From Novipirellula aureliae (lineage in GTDB: Bacteria; Planctomycetota; Planctomycetia; Pirellulales; Pirellulaceae), in contig NZ_SJPY01000001.1 in NCBI RefSeq assembly GCF_007860185.1, forward strand, positions 268,659 through 332,658: DNA of 64,000 nucleotides, given 5' to 3'. The notes below the pieces were generated by a model. That model was not told the DNA's origin, did not search any database, and worked only from the letters and a program-made list of their open reading frames with translations. The first letter of the stretch is position 1. Each line of letters begins with the position of its first letter. A program made the position numbers and the translations under genes. Of the stretch, positions 10,255 to 18,918 are shown piece by piece.

Positions 10255-11271
10255 TCAGTTTACCGTGCTGGTGGTCTTGTAGAGTTCCGTTACCGCACCA
10301 CTGCGTTTTTTCAAATCTTCTGTCAAGTAATGGGTACCAGTATTACCACCACGGCAATGCTTCATCGCTTCGGCGTAGACCGTTTTTGGCAAGGCAACGT
10401 ATCCGGTTTGCGCGGCCAACTTAGGAGCCATTTGCAAATAGTAAGCAACGAACCGCCGAACTTCCGGACGCTTGAAAGAACGAGCATTGACGTAGATGAA
10501 CAAGGGACGACTGAATGGAGCATACGTCCCGTTTTCAATGGTCGTCGCGTCAGGTGAGACCGGCTCGTTGGTTTCAGGATTAATGATTGGCACCGATTTC
10601 AACTTGTCCTGATTTTCTTCGTAGTAGGCGACCCCAAAGAATCCAATCGCATTCGGTGAACCCGAAACGCCCGTGACTAGTACATTGTCATCCTCACTCG
10701 TACTCATATCCGAGCGAAGAGACCCTTCCTTATCGGCAACGACCTCCTTGAAATAGTCGAACGTTCCCGAGTCCGTGCCAGGAGCAAAGATCTTGATTGG
10801 CTTCTGCGGCCAACCATCACGGACTTCGGACCATGTCTTCGCGGACCCTTCGGCAGTAAAAATCTTACGGATCTCATCCACCGACAAATGATCGACAAAG
10901 TCATTGTCTTTGTGAACAACCAAGGTCAATCCATCGTAGGCCACCGGAATCTCAAAGAATTCAATGCCTGATTCTCGAGCCGCCTCGAACTCGGTCGATT
11001 TGATCGGTCGCGATGCATCGGATATATCGGTTTGTCCGATTGTAAATCGCTTGAACCCGCCACCCGTGCCCGAGACTCCGACATTCACTTTCACGTTAGG
11101 AAAATCTTTGGTGAAACCGCTGGCCGCTGCCTCACTAATGGGGTATACCGTGCTACTGCCGTCAATGTCCACTTTTCCTAGTAGACTCGCATTTTGGGCC
11201 TGGCTAGATGCAGGGACTAAGAAACCGAATACAACTGCAGTCACAAAATTACGAAAAACTCGACGTCTCAT
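10255..11271 (-). CDS. pstS: Periplasmic phosphate-binding protein PstS
   Basis: 338 residues with a signal peptide (charged MRRRVFRN, hydrophobic stretch, SSQAQN near residue 26). The binding-pocket motifs are clear: DGSSTVYPISEAAASGF (~37), SGTGGGFKRFTIGQTDISDASR (~66) and GTDSGTFDYF (~165). It captures phosphate outside the membrane and passes it to PstC/PstA. It is the first gene of the five-gene pst-phoU series, the usual position. No match to the E. coli Pho box could be confirmed in the 400 bp upstream. Confidence 0.95.
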   Translation of the reverse strand: MRRRVFRNFVTAVVFGFLVPASSQAQNASLLGKVDIDGSSTVYPISEAAASGFTKDFPNVKVNVGVSGTGGGFKRFTIGQTDISDASRPIKSTEFEAARESGIEFFEIPVAYDGLTLVVHKDNDFVDHLSVDEIRKIFTAEGSAKTWSEVRDGWPQKPIKIFAPGTDSGTFDYFKEVVADKEGSLRSDMSTSEDDNVLVTGVSGSPNAIGFFGVAYYEENQDKLKSVPIINPETNEPVSPDATTIENGTYAPFSRPLFIYVNARSFKRPEVRRFVAYYLQMAPKLAAQTGYVALPKTVYAEAMKHCRGGNTGTHYLTEDLKKRSGAVTELYKTTSTVN

Positions 11272-11672
11272 TGAAGTGCCTTTTTAGCGAAATTGCTTTT
11301 TGAAGTTCATTTGTTTCAAGACGGAAAGGATATCAGATCCAATTTCTCAAAAGAGGCGAGTTGTGCTAACGGACGATGAAGATTGCGTTAAGATTCCTGA
11401 GCCGTTTTCTACCGACCCATCGTGCTGACGCTCCCCCCCTTTGATACCGAGCAAGTTCGCAAGAAATACCCACTTGCTCCTCCTCCTCATTCGCATCGAG
11501 GACAAGCTCCCGAGCAATCGGCGACGTGGCCTGGGGTGCGACCTGGGGCGCAATGAAACTGGCCCGACTCTTCGAGAAACGCCAGACATCTGCGATTGTA
11601 AAGTGAACTCGTTGTGCGTTACCATGGTGGCACGCGATTTCAATCGCTGCTGTCCCTTCAAGTGTACCCAAA
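11272..11672. other. Divergent intergenic region, pstS / DUF721 gene
   Basis: 401 bp between divergent starts. It must hold the pstS promoter on the minus strand and the promoter of the DUF721 gene on the plus strand. Open frames on the minus strand (e.g. 11366-11671) have no recognisable family features and overlap the expected promoters, so no gene is called. No inverted repeat or riboswitch-like fold was recognised. Confidence 0.4.
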
Positions 11673-12041
11673 GTGACTCAAGCCGTGACGTTCAAAAAAA
11701 CGAAGCTTCGAAAACCGAGTTACCAAGGTGCCGAGTCGGAGCGTCCGCGTGAACGCAAAATCGGATCGCTTGTCAATCAATTGATCTCTCGCCGCGGTTA
11801 TGCCCAAGTGACGGTCGTCAATGAAATGGAAGCTGCCATTTTAGAGGGGATCGACGAGAGCATCCGCTCAAGTATTCGCGTGGGTAATTTGAAGCGAGGT
11901 GTGCTCGACATCTACGCGTCCGATTCGGTAACGCTGCAAGAGCTGAACTTTCAAAAGCGTTCGATTCTGAAGAAAATCCTAGCAAATCATCCACAAGCAA
12001 AAGTCAGTGACTTGAAGTTCCGAATACAAAGCGGTGTCTAA
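11673..12041 (+). CDS. DUF721 (DciA-like) protein
   Basis: 122 residues. After a basic N-terminus it shows the DUF721 pattern: IGSLVNQLISRRGYAQV (~residues 30-46), GVLDIYASDSVTLQELNFQK (~75-94) and ILKKILANHP. DUF721 includes DciA, a widespread bacterial loader of the replicative helicase DnaB, so a role in replication initiation is plausible from family knowledge. The start is a GTG at 11673; the weak ribosome site leaves the first residues uncertain. It stands alone between pstS (divergent) and the AI-2E-type permease (convergent). Confidence 0.75.
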   Translation: MTQAVTFKKTKLRKPSYQGAESERPRERKIGSLVNQLISRRGYAQVTVVNEMEAAILEGIDESIRSSIRVGNLKRGVLDIYASDSVTLQELNFQKRSILKKILANHPQAKVSDLKFRIQSGV

Positions 12042-12046
12042 CCCAA

Positions 12047-12078
12047 TGAGACATCGGAGTTATGAGACATCGGAGTTC
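12047..12078. repeat. 16-bp tandem duplication
   Basis: ATGAGACATCGGAGTT occurs twice back to back (12047-12062, 12063-12078), right after the DUF721 stop codon. GTTGCGGCCCATG is also duplicated close by (about 12099-12124). These are small slippage-type repeats with no recognisable function. Confidence 0.8.
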
Positions 12079-12150
12079 GCGATTGACGCGAATGGAACGT
12101 TGCGGCCCATGGTTGCGGCCCATGAATGTTTTTGGGTGGCATTCGATTCC

Positions 12151-14004
12151 CTATTCATGTTGTTTGGCCATAGCCTCCGCAACGATTGGTTCGTAGATAC
12201 CAGGGATGGCCGTATTGAGAATGACAACACGAATCAGATAGATCGCTACAGGGACGCCAAGAATTAGCCCCCACATTCCAAAGAAATGCTCCGCAACAAA
12301 CAGAATCACGATCACCAAGATGGGGTGCAAATGCCCGAGTTTCCCAATGATCTGTGGCGACAGTACCAGTCCCTCAAGCAAATGGATCAGGGCGACCGCC
12401 ATCACGACCTGCAGTACCATGAGGAATGACCCATCCGGCTGCAAGATGGCAACCGCGCAAATGGGAATGCCCGACAGAATCACGCCAAGGACTGGGATAA
12501 AACTAAACACAAAGACGATCAAGGCCAATAGGAACCGGTATTCGACCCCGATGAAATACAGCGTGACTAGAGTAAAAACAGCATTGAACATTGCGATGAT
12601 GACTTGCCCCTGAAAGGACTTGCCGATCAGCTTGCCAAACGCAACAACGTTGGGAGCGATTTCATCATAGATTCGCTGCAATCGTGTTTCGCGAATGCTT
12701 GCCACCGCCAGCTTGATTCCATGCCAATCGATCAAGATCAGTATAGCCAGTATCAGCGACGTGATGACCTGGATAGGAATTCGGACCAGATGGCTAAGAC
12801 CTTGATCAACCCGGCCAACCACCGCTTCCATCACGATGTCGCCGTCATTCTTCGCATGAGTTCGGACCCAGTCGGCAACGTGGCTGGTACCCCACCACTG
12901 CCGGCCCAATTCCAACTTGGTCGCCGTCTCAAAATCGTGCTGTCGGGATGCAAGCGATTCTAGATCCGTTTTGTCATGCTCTCGGACCGCTGCAAGAAAT
13001 GCATCTCTTCCTTTTGTGTAGGCTGTCGCAAGGGTTTGAAAATAGGCAAATTCGATCGGCACGGCGACTGGATTCTCTGCTCGCGATTTTTCGTAGAACG
13101 CTTTGAAGCGGTCTTGGTATTCGCGTGATTGTCGAAAGTCGGTCGACATTCGCACCGCCTGGGCTTTAGCCCATTCATTCTGGAACTGGGTCATCAAAAC
13201 GGGGTCTAACTTAATGTCAGTCAGGACTTGTTCACAAATCTGCTGATCGCGATAGGATTCGAAATCGGGACGCTTCTTGAGACTTGCCAATTCGTTCGAC
13301 TTCTCAGCTAACGAAAACCCTGCGAGCCAGCGTGATCGGTAGTAATCACTTCGCTGGTCGAGCAGCTGTGGTGCTTTGACCGTCAGGAACCAGTGATCGA
13401 ACTGCGCGCTGCGTGCCGGTCCAAGCTGACCGTCGGATTTCAGATGAAGCGTCTGAGCCTGCTCATAATTGGACTCGAACTCCGACCTCAGCCTGGAATC
13501 AAGTTGAGGAAACGTTTGGTACAAGCCTTCGCCATTGCGTCCAGATTCCTCGAACCGCTTGTGCCCTTCCTGATACCGCTGGTCTTGCGGCGAACCAAAT
13601 TGCTGACGAAATCGCCATGTCCCAACGGTATTGGACAGCACACTGTTTTGTATGTCCGCCGCGCTCATACCTTGCATGCGGGCGAGCAAACTTTCGCCTT
13701 GACGAATCACCTGAGGCACAAAGTACCGGCCGATTCCATACATCCCTAAACAAATCACAGCAAAAACCGACAACGTCACTGCCAACTCCAAGCCTCGGCT
13801 CGAACCATCGGACGCAATTCGCTGCATCAGCATCCTGACCAAGCCACGCGCGACGAAGCAGAGCAGGAATGTCAAGAATCCAATCAGAAAGAATTCACGG
13901 AGCAAGAACAACAGCGTAAGAAACGCAGCCCAAATCAGTGGCTTGTACCACCATGGACTCGGACTGGAGGACTCCGAAAAATGGCTGGATAGATCGCTGC
14001 CCAT
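12151..14004 (-). CDS. AI-2E family (PerM-type) permease with ~300-residue insertion
   Basis: 617 residues, while AI-2E family transporters usually have ~350. Residues ~18-95 hold the first three membrane helices. A long, mostly helical, charged segment follows (~100-400; many Q/E/R/K/Y). The rest is the family core: a helix pair around VITSLILAILILIDWHGIKL, LIGKSFQGQVIIAMFNAVFTLVTLY, the glycine-rich FSFIPVLGVILSGIPI, and LSPQIIGKLGHLHPILVIVILF. Family members include the autoinducer-2 exporter TqsA and Na+/H+ antiporters; substrate cannot be read here. It is last in a minus-strand series PiT-PPK2-small membrane protein-this gene. The insertion sits between the N-terminal helices and the transport core. 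Confidence 0.8.
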   Translation of the reverse strand: MGSDLSSHFSESSSPSPWWYKPLIWAAFLTLLFLLREFFLIGFLTFLLCFVARGLVRMLMQRIASDGSSRGLELAVTLSVFAVICLGMYGIGRYFVPQVIRQGESLLARMQGMSAADIQNSVLSNTVGTWRFRQQFGSPQDQRYQEGHKRFEESGRNGEGLYQTFPQLDSRLRSEFESNYEQAQTLHLKSDGQLGPARSAQFDHWFLTVKAPQLLDQRSDYYRSRWLAGFSLAEKSNELASLKKRPDFESYRDQQICEQVLTDIKLDPVLMTQFQNEWAKAQAVRMSTDFRQSREYQDRFKAFYEKSRAENPVAVPIEFAYFQTLATAYTKGRDAFLAAVREHDKTDLESLASRQHDFETATKLELGRQWWGTSHVADWVRTHAKNDGDIVMEAVVGRVDQGLSHLVRIPIQVITSLILAILILIDWHGIKLAVASIRETRLQRIYDEIAPNVVAFGKLIGKSFQGQVIIAMFNAVFTLVTLYFIGVEYRFLLALIVFVFSFIPVLGVILSGIPICAVAILQPDGSFLMVLQVVMAVALIHLLEGLVLSPQIIGKLGHLHPILVIVILFVAEHFFGMWGLILGVPVAIYLIRVVILNTAIPGIYEPIVAEAMAKQHE

Positions 14005-14065
14005 GACAAGACTCGCCGAAAACTTCTAAAAACCAAGACCCCGCGCCCAAAGCTATTGAGTTGGA

Positions 14066-14632
14066 CTAGTCCAACCCATCCGCTGCACGTCCCCGACTCG
14101 ACTTCAAGTAAAAGAAACCCGCTGCCGCGGCCGCGACCACAATCATGACAATCCACAACACGATCGTGTACTGCTCCAACGTCGCCATCGCTACCAACAT
14201 GACCGTCAAAACGACCCCCATGATCAAAAGTAGCCAGTCGAAATGGATTCCCGCCAAGCAACAGCTAAATGCCAATAACAGCAATGCGAAATCCGAGGAG
14301 GACTCGCGACTGATGATCTCCTTTCGCTCCAGCACCGCCAGCACTCCGAGAAAAACCAGCAGCACAGACCAATGCGCCAGTTCCCGACTGATCAGATTTC
14401 TCAGCCCATCCCCAGCTCGCTTCGCTTTGCGGATGCTTCGCCACAATCCGAGTACCGCATAAGTGATCACGACAAACAACCAGTACCACCAGGCACGTTG
14501 CTCCAATGCCTGACTCAACCCCATGCCAATCAACGCCAACACAAGCATGCCACAGAGCACTCCAAACTGCAGCTTCCAACCTGTGCGGGAGTTTGTCTCT
14601 TCTACCAAGCTCGTTTCCGTCGTCTCATCCAT
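14066..14632 (-). CDS. Hypothetical polytopic membrane protein
   Basis: 188 residues from the ATG at 14632 (MDETTETSLVEE); a TTG seven codons earlier is possible. Four to five hydrophobic helices are visible (~22-42, 48-64, 90-106, 118-150, 155-175) with a charged loop RSIRKAKRAGDGLRNLISRE. No family was recognised. It lies 61 bp upstream of the AI-2E-type permease and downstream of ppk2, on the same strand. It may belong to the same transcription unit; function unknown. Confidence 0.6.
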   Translation of the reverse strand: MDETTETSLVEETNSRTGWKLQFGVLCGMLVLALIGMGLSQALEQRAWWYWLFVVITYAVLGLWRSIRKAKRAGDGLRNLISRELAHWSVLLVFLGVLAVLERKEIISRESSSDFALLLLAFSCCLAGIHFDWLLLIMGVVLTVMLVAMATLEQYTIVLWIVMIVVAAAAAGFFYLKSSRGRAADGLD

Positions 14633-14653
14633 CACTGTTCCCCCGAGGATCAA

Positions 14654-14961
14654 TTTTCAGCACCTGTACTCCGGATCGCGTGAGGCAAAGTCGCATCAAC
14701 GCATCTCATGTGGTCAAAAAAGGAAACAGCCATTCAAACGACGAATCGAGAGATCGAATCGTTTGATGAGTCCAAGTTTTCGATCGAGATCGATACCGTA
14801 GCGGGCAATTCTACTACAGAAAGCCGACGAAACCAAGCAAGCAAAAGCGCAAACTTGGACTTTGCGGAACCAAGCCAACAGGTTACTCGCGTCCATCCCC
14901 TTGGTAGACGCGTTTCCCGAGTGTCGGAAAGACGACATCCAACCCGATAGCGTTTGGGCTT
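14654..14961. other. Intergenic stretch, ppk2/hypothetical
   Basis: 308 bp between the stop of ppk2 and the next minus-strand gene. Short open frames exist but none has a ribosome site plus family features. No strong inverted repeat was found. The gap suggests that the two downstream genes have their own promoter. Confidence 0.35.
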
Positions 14962-15867
14962 CTAGAAGACGCTTTCAACAAAAATCTCTTTGGGCAATGG
15001 GTTTCTTTCGTACTCGTCGCTACGCTCTCGCGGCGGCAACTTGACCGACTCGTTTGGAATTTCCTGATACGGAATTTGAGTCAGCAGATGACGAATGCAA
15101 TTGAGTCTTGCCCGCTTCTTGACATTTCCCTCGACGACCCACCACCTCGAGTACGGCAGGTTTGTTCGCTCCAACATGATCTCTTTGGTCTCGGTGTACT
15201 GCTCCCAGCGGCGGCGAGATTCCAAATCCATCGGGCTGAGTTTCCACTGCTTGAGCGGATCGTTGATTCGGCACTGAAAACGAAACTGTTGCTCTTCGTC
15301 GGTAATGGAAAACCAGTATTTAATGAGATGGACTCCTGAGTCGGCAATCATCCGTTCAAAGCTTGGCACATCGCGAAAGAAAGCTTCGTATTCTTCATCG
15401 GTACAGAACCCCATGACACGTTCGACTCCCGCCCGGTTGTACCAACTGCGATCGAACAACACGATCTCGCCAGCGGCGGGCAGGTGTGGAGTGTAACGTT
15501 GAAAATACCACTGTGATTGTTCACGTTTTGAGGGCGCGGACAGAGCGACGACCCGACACACACGCGGGTTCAAACGCTGGGTGATTCGCTTGATTGCACC
15601 TCCTTTTCCAGCCGCATCGCGGCCCTCGAAAAGGATTGCCACCTTGGCGCCCGTTTCGACGACCCAACTCTGCAACTTGATCAACTCTTGCTGTAGCCGC
15701 AATAGATGTCGAAAGTATTCGCGGCGACTCATCTCGCCTTCGGTGCTTGATTTTGAATCGGAGCGATAATCTTGATTCATCATCGCGTCTTCAAGCTCCG
15801 CCTCGAATTCCTCGTCAATCGAGTCCAGTATCTCTTCGCGGATTCTTAGTATTTCTTGCTCGGTCAT
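14962..15867 (-). CDS. ppk2: Polyphosphate kinase 2
   Basis: 301 residues from the ATG at 15867 (MTEQEILRIREEILDSIDEE). The frame opens 21 codons earlier, but that would overlap the upstream permease gene. Walker A GRDAAGKGGAIKR (~residues 91-103) and the PPK2 lid/Walker B region LFDRSWYNRAGVERVMGF (~152-169) are intact, and YWFSITDEEQQFRFQCR is typical of the family. PPK2 enzymes transfer phosphate between polyphosphate and nucleotides; direction and nucleotide choice cannot be read from sequence. It sits 28 bp downstream of the PiT-like phosphate permease, consistent with coupling phosphate uptake to polyphosphate metabolism. Confidence 0.93.
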   Translation of the reverse strand: MTEQEILRIREEILDSIDEEFEAELEDAMMNQDYRSDSKSSTEGEMSRREYFRHLLRLQQELIKLQSWVVETGAKVAILFEGRDAAGKGGAIKRITQRLNPRVCRVVALSAPSKREQSQWYFQRYTPHLPAAGEIVLFDRSWYNRAGVERVMGFCTDEEYEAFFRDVPSFERMIADSGVHLIKYWFSITDEEQQFRFQCRINDPLKQWKLSPMDLESRRRWEQYTETKEIMLERTNLPYSRWWVVEGNVKKRARLNCIRHLLTQIPYQEIPNESVKLPPRERSDEYERNPLPKEIFVESVF

Positions 15868-15895
15868 GGTCGCGTCGTCTTGGGAAAACAGGGTT

Positions 15896-17230
15896 TCATA
15901 GCGATTGCAAACCGGGGAGCTGGCCATCATCTATTTTGAATGCTTGCTGCGGTAGCATTGACGGGTCGAGCGGCATAAGGCCGACGCCAAAAACGGTCGC
16001 CTCCCCTTGACTCGAAATCACGTCTCTTGCGAACGCCATCACTGCTGGGCTTGCGGAGCCTGAGCCCTGCGATTCGAGTTGCCAGACGTCGGTCGGCGAG
16101 TCACCGCCGAACCCATTGATCGGAACCTCAGCCGCTGGCCGAAGCGTGTCGGAACCGGCTAGCTGCAAATCGCCCGCAAGGACCTCAGAGGGTTCAAAAG
16201 AGGAAAGTTTATCAAGGTCGGAGATCGCCGGAGCCGACACCGTGGATTCCTCCGAAGAGGAAACCTCCGCCGTCCCATTGATGGTGGCAGCGAGAATCGG
16301 CAGCCCAATCGCCAAGACCGCACTGACCACTAAACCGACGGTCGCTTTGCTCGCGTCTCGAAAAATAATGCCGGACGTCTGCTTCAGCGGCGGAGCTTTA
16401 AGCAACAACGAGATCGCCGTCTCGCGACCAGCGAGTAGCCCTAAAAACACCCAAGTCGTACTCATCGGCATGTTGCTGTACTCCTTGAAAATCACCAAGA
16501 TGAAGCCATAGATGAAGTCGATGAGCGTTGCCGATCGAATATCACTGGTGTTCGTCTTGCTGGTCACAATCTGCTGGATCTCACCGCCACGCCTGGAGAA
16601 TATCAGGGCATGCAAACCGAGCATCACGATCGTGGCAAAGAAAAAGTAGGGTACATTGAGCTTCCGTGGCAAGTATACGAAAATGTTGGCAAGGTCATGC
16701 ATCAGCCACTGACTCCACAGAAAAGCCGTCGAAATCCACTGAAGCGCATACCAATACCTCGCCGCAGGCTTGCTTGCAGAATCAGCAATCCTCTTTTCAA
16801 ATGACTTGGAGATCAAGAAATAGACACCAATCGCAACGAAAAATGAAACCAAGTATCCCAACATCGACTTGGATAGCATCGACGTCATATTGCCTGGTGC
16901 AAAAACAGCCAAAACCAAGAACGTTGTACTAACGGGAATGCCAAATCGTGTCAGAAACAAGATAATGATCGGCGGTACAATATGCAGCCAAGTGATTCCG
17001 CCAGCCGGCTGAGGGAACTTTGACAATCGACCAAACGACACGTCGCCATCGTTTGCGATCCACCCATACACAAAAACAACCATCAGCACCGTACAAGCGA
17101 ATGCCCACAGTAGCCACCAAGGACGCTTGGCATTTGAACTCAAAAACGTCCCAAGGGTCTGAATCGCATCGTTCGCGACAATGGAATAGGCGGCCAGCAA
17201 AAAGCCAACGAAAGCAAAAGTTTCGGTCAT
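15896..17230 (-). CDS. PiT-like inorganic phosphate permease with soluble C-terminal tail
   Basis: 444 residues from the ATG at 17230 (MTETFAFVGFLLAAYS). The PiT signature appears twice in divergent form: IVANDAIQTLGTF (~19) and HDLANIFVYLPR (~179). Each is paired with a PVSTT-type motif (GIPVSTTFLVL ~96; NMPMSTTWVFLG ~243). About ten membrane helices precede an unusual ~120-residue polar tail (after ILAATINGTAEV) rich in S/E/P/G. The likely role is ion-coupled phosphate (or arsenate) transport. It is divergent from arsR-gapdh-arsJ and directly upstream of ppk2. Assignment to PiT rests on these motifs; other substrates are possible. Confidence 0.75.
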   Translation of the reverse strand: MTETFAFVGFLLAAYSIVANDAIQTLGTFLSSNAKRPWWLLWAFACTVLMVVFVYGWIANDGDVSFGRLSKFPQPAGGITWLHIVPPIIILFLTRFGIPVSTTFLVLAVFAPGNMTSMLSKSMLGYLVSFFVAIGVYFLISKSFEKRIADSASKPAARYWYALQWISTAFLWSQWLMHDLANIFVYLPRKLNVPYFFFATIVMLGLHALIFSRRGGEIQQIVTSKTNTSDIRSATLIDFIYGFILVIFKEYSNMPMSTTWVFLGLLAGRETAISLLLKAPPLKQTSGIIFRDASKATVGLVVSAVLAIGLPILAATINGTAEVSSSEESTVSAPAISDLDKLSSFEPSEVLAGDLQLAGSDTLRPAAEVPINGFGGDSPTDVWQLESQGSGSASPAVMAFARDVISSQGEATVFGVGLMPLDPSMLPQQAFKIDDGQLPGLQSL

Positions 17231-17470
17231 CTCGATTAGCCGTGGCAGAAGAGTTGGGTGGAACGGACAAGACTCTGGTGCGGCAGTATATTGGGCGAAA
17301 ACTACCTGGCAACTCGAATTCAACAGCTGAGCGAAATCTTCTTGAAAACTTCATGCGGAGCCCCTGCAACGAATTTCCCCAACCATTCATTCCGCATGCT
17401 CATCGATCACTCCATCCTTTGCGTCCGAAACGGGTAGACAGCACCCCAACACTTGGATACTTTTAGAACT
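17231..17470. promoter_or_regulatory. Divergent promoter region, PiT-like gene / arsR operon
   Basis: 240 bp separate the divergent starts of the PiT-like permease and arsR. The ArsR protein would be expected to bind an operator here, and the arrangement would let it affect both directions. I could not identify a clear dyad matching a known ArsR site, so this is based on location only. Confidence 0.35.
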
Positions 17471-17842
17471 ATGGAAATAAACGAAGCGGTTGTCGCCCTG
17501 TCGGCACTAGCTCAGGAATCCCGATTGACTGTCTTTCGGATGCTCGTCACAGTGGGCGCCGAAGGGTATGCCGCCGGAGAAATCGCCGAGAGGTTAGGTA
17601 TCCCGCCTGCCACGTTGTCCTTTCACCTCAAGGAACTCGCCAGCGCGGGCTTGGTGAAATCACGTAAAGAGGGACGCTCGATTACCTACTCGTTGAACCC
17701 GAAGGGCATCAATTGCTTGATGGGATTCCTGATCGAAGACTGCTGTCAGGGGCGTCCTGAATTATGCATCACAGCCGGGTGCTGTGATAAACCGAAGAAG
17801 GGCAAGCAGCTCAAGAAGACATCAAAAGCAAAACGAAAGTAG
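17471..17842 (+). CDS. arsR: ArsR-family arsenic-responsive repressor
   Basis: 123 residues from the ATG at 17471 ([18 protein letters not shown]). The winged helix-turn-helix is clear ([28 protein letters not shown], residues ~35-62). A C-terminal cysteine cluster [11 protein letters not shown] (Cys91, Cys92, Cys99) resembles the arsenite site of the Acidithiobacillus-type ArsR, which uses a CC...C triad near the C-terminus. Further cysteines ([11 protein letters not shown]) and a very lysine-rich tail follow. It should repress its own operon until As(III) binds. The GAPDH gene starts 5 bp after its stop, so the three genes arsR-gapdh-arsJ form one unit. Confidence 0.9.
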   Translation: MEINEAVVALSALAQESRLTVFRMLVTVGAEGYAAGEIAERLGIPPATLSFHLKELASAGLVKSRKEGRSITYSLNPKGINCLMGFLIEDCCQGRPELCITAGCCDKPKKGKQLKKTSKAKRK

Positions 17843-17847
17843 ATAGG

Positions 17848-18864
17848 ATGACGATACGGGTTGGAATCAACGGCTTTGGCCGCATGGGAAGACTGGGCAT
17901 GCGAGCCGCGTGGGGCTGGCCTGATTTTGAGGTCGTGCATATCAATGAACGGTATGGCGATGCCGCGACGTGCGCTCACCTACTGGAGTTTGATACCGTA
18001 CACGGGCGTTGGTGTCACGAAGTCGATGCGCAACAAAATGCAATCATCCTCGATGGAAAAACGGTCACCGTCAGCAGTTCAGCGACTCCCCAACAGGTGC
18101 CATGGAAGGAACGGGGTGTTGATATCGTGATCGAGTCGTCGGGTAAATTTCGCACCTCCGAAACGCTCAATCCCTATTTCGATCACGGTGTCCGCAAGGT
18201 CGTCGTGGCCGCGCCTGTGAACGACGCCGCGTTGAACATCGTCATGGGATGCAACGACCACCTTTATGATCCGCACACAAATCATCTTGTCACTGCGGCA
18301 TCGTGCACGACGAATTGTCTCGCGCCGGTTGTGAAGGTGATCCATGAGACCATTGGCATCAAGCATGGCGTGATCACAACGCTGCACGACGTGACCAACA
18401 CGCAAGTCGTGGTAGACGCCCCACACAAGGACTTGCGTCGTGCGAGGTCTTGCTTGAATTCGCTAATTCCGACGACCACCGGATCTGCGAAAGCGATCAC
18501 GATGATCTACCCCGAATTGAAAGGCAAACTCAACGGTCTTGCCGTACGAATTCCACTGCTCAATGCGTCACTAACCGATTGCGTCTTTGAAGTCAAAAAG
18601 AAGACCACAGTAGAAGAGGTTAACGAACGACTCAAAGATGCTGCAGAAAATTCGCTCAAGGGTATCCTTGGTTTCGAAGAAAAGCCTCTCGTTTCAGCCG
18701 ACTACGTGAACGACATCCGATCGGGTATCGTCGATGGCCCGTCGACCATGGTGGTCAACGAAACTCAGGTCAAGTTACTGGTGTGGTACGACAACGAGAT
18801 CGGCTACGCGAACCGAATGATGGAACTGGTAAAGAAAGTCGCAAACACCCTGCCGCCACTCTAA
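17848..18864 (+). CDS. ArsJ-associated glyceraldehyde-3-phosphate dehydrogenase
   Basis: 338 residues, standard GAPDH length. The NAD site is [19 protein letters not shown] (residue ~6). The active-site cysteine lies in [16 protein letters not shown] (~150), and the usual [27 protein letters not shown] and [12 protein letters not shown] follow. In arsR-gapdh-arsJ operons this enzyme is known to use arsenate in place of phosphate, forming unstable 1-arseno-3-phosphoglycerate as the substrate of ArsJ. Context argues for that dedicated role rather than glycolysis. One residue tract (TNTQ where many glycolytic enzymes have TATQ) fits this non-central subgroup only loosely. Confidence 0.93.
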   Translation: MTIRVGINGFGRMGRLGMRAAWGWPDFEVVHINERYGDAATCAHLLEFDTVHGRWCHEVDAQQNAIILDGKTVTVSSSATPQQVPWKERGVDIVIESSGKFRTSETLNPYFDHGVRKVVVAAPVNDAALNIVMGCNDHLYDPHTNHLVTAASCTTNCLAPVVKVIHETIGIKHGVITTLHDVTNTQVVVDAPHKDLRRARSCLNSLIPTTTGSAKAITMIYPELKGKLNGLAVRIPLLNASLTDCVFEVKKKTTVEEVNERLKDAAENSLKGILGFEEKPLVSADYVNDIRSGIVDGPSTMVVNETQVKLLVWYDNEIGYANRMMELVKKVANTLPPL

Positions 18865-18876
18865 TGTATCGCGGAA

Positions 18877-18892
18877 CGTAGCCTAGGCTACG
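18877..18892. repeat. Perfect 16-bp palindrome between gapdh and arsJ
   Basis: CGTAGCCTAGGCTACG reads the same on both strands and lies 12 bp after the gapdh stop, in the only sizeable gap of the ars operon. Similar GTAGC-bounded inverted repeats occur at 40808-40867 and 46408-46451. It may be a remnant of a dispersed repeat or a regulatory dyad. Confidence 0.75.
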
Positions 18893-18918
18893 AACGACCC
18901 ACGTGAAGAAGGAGCCCC

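Noticed and set aside
11347..11671. Minus-strand frames of 101-104 codons between pstS and the DUF721 gene
   Set aside because: They lie across the expected divergent promoters, overlap each other and show no recognisable motifs.
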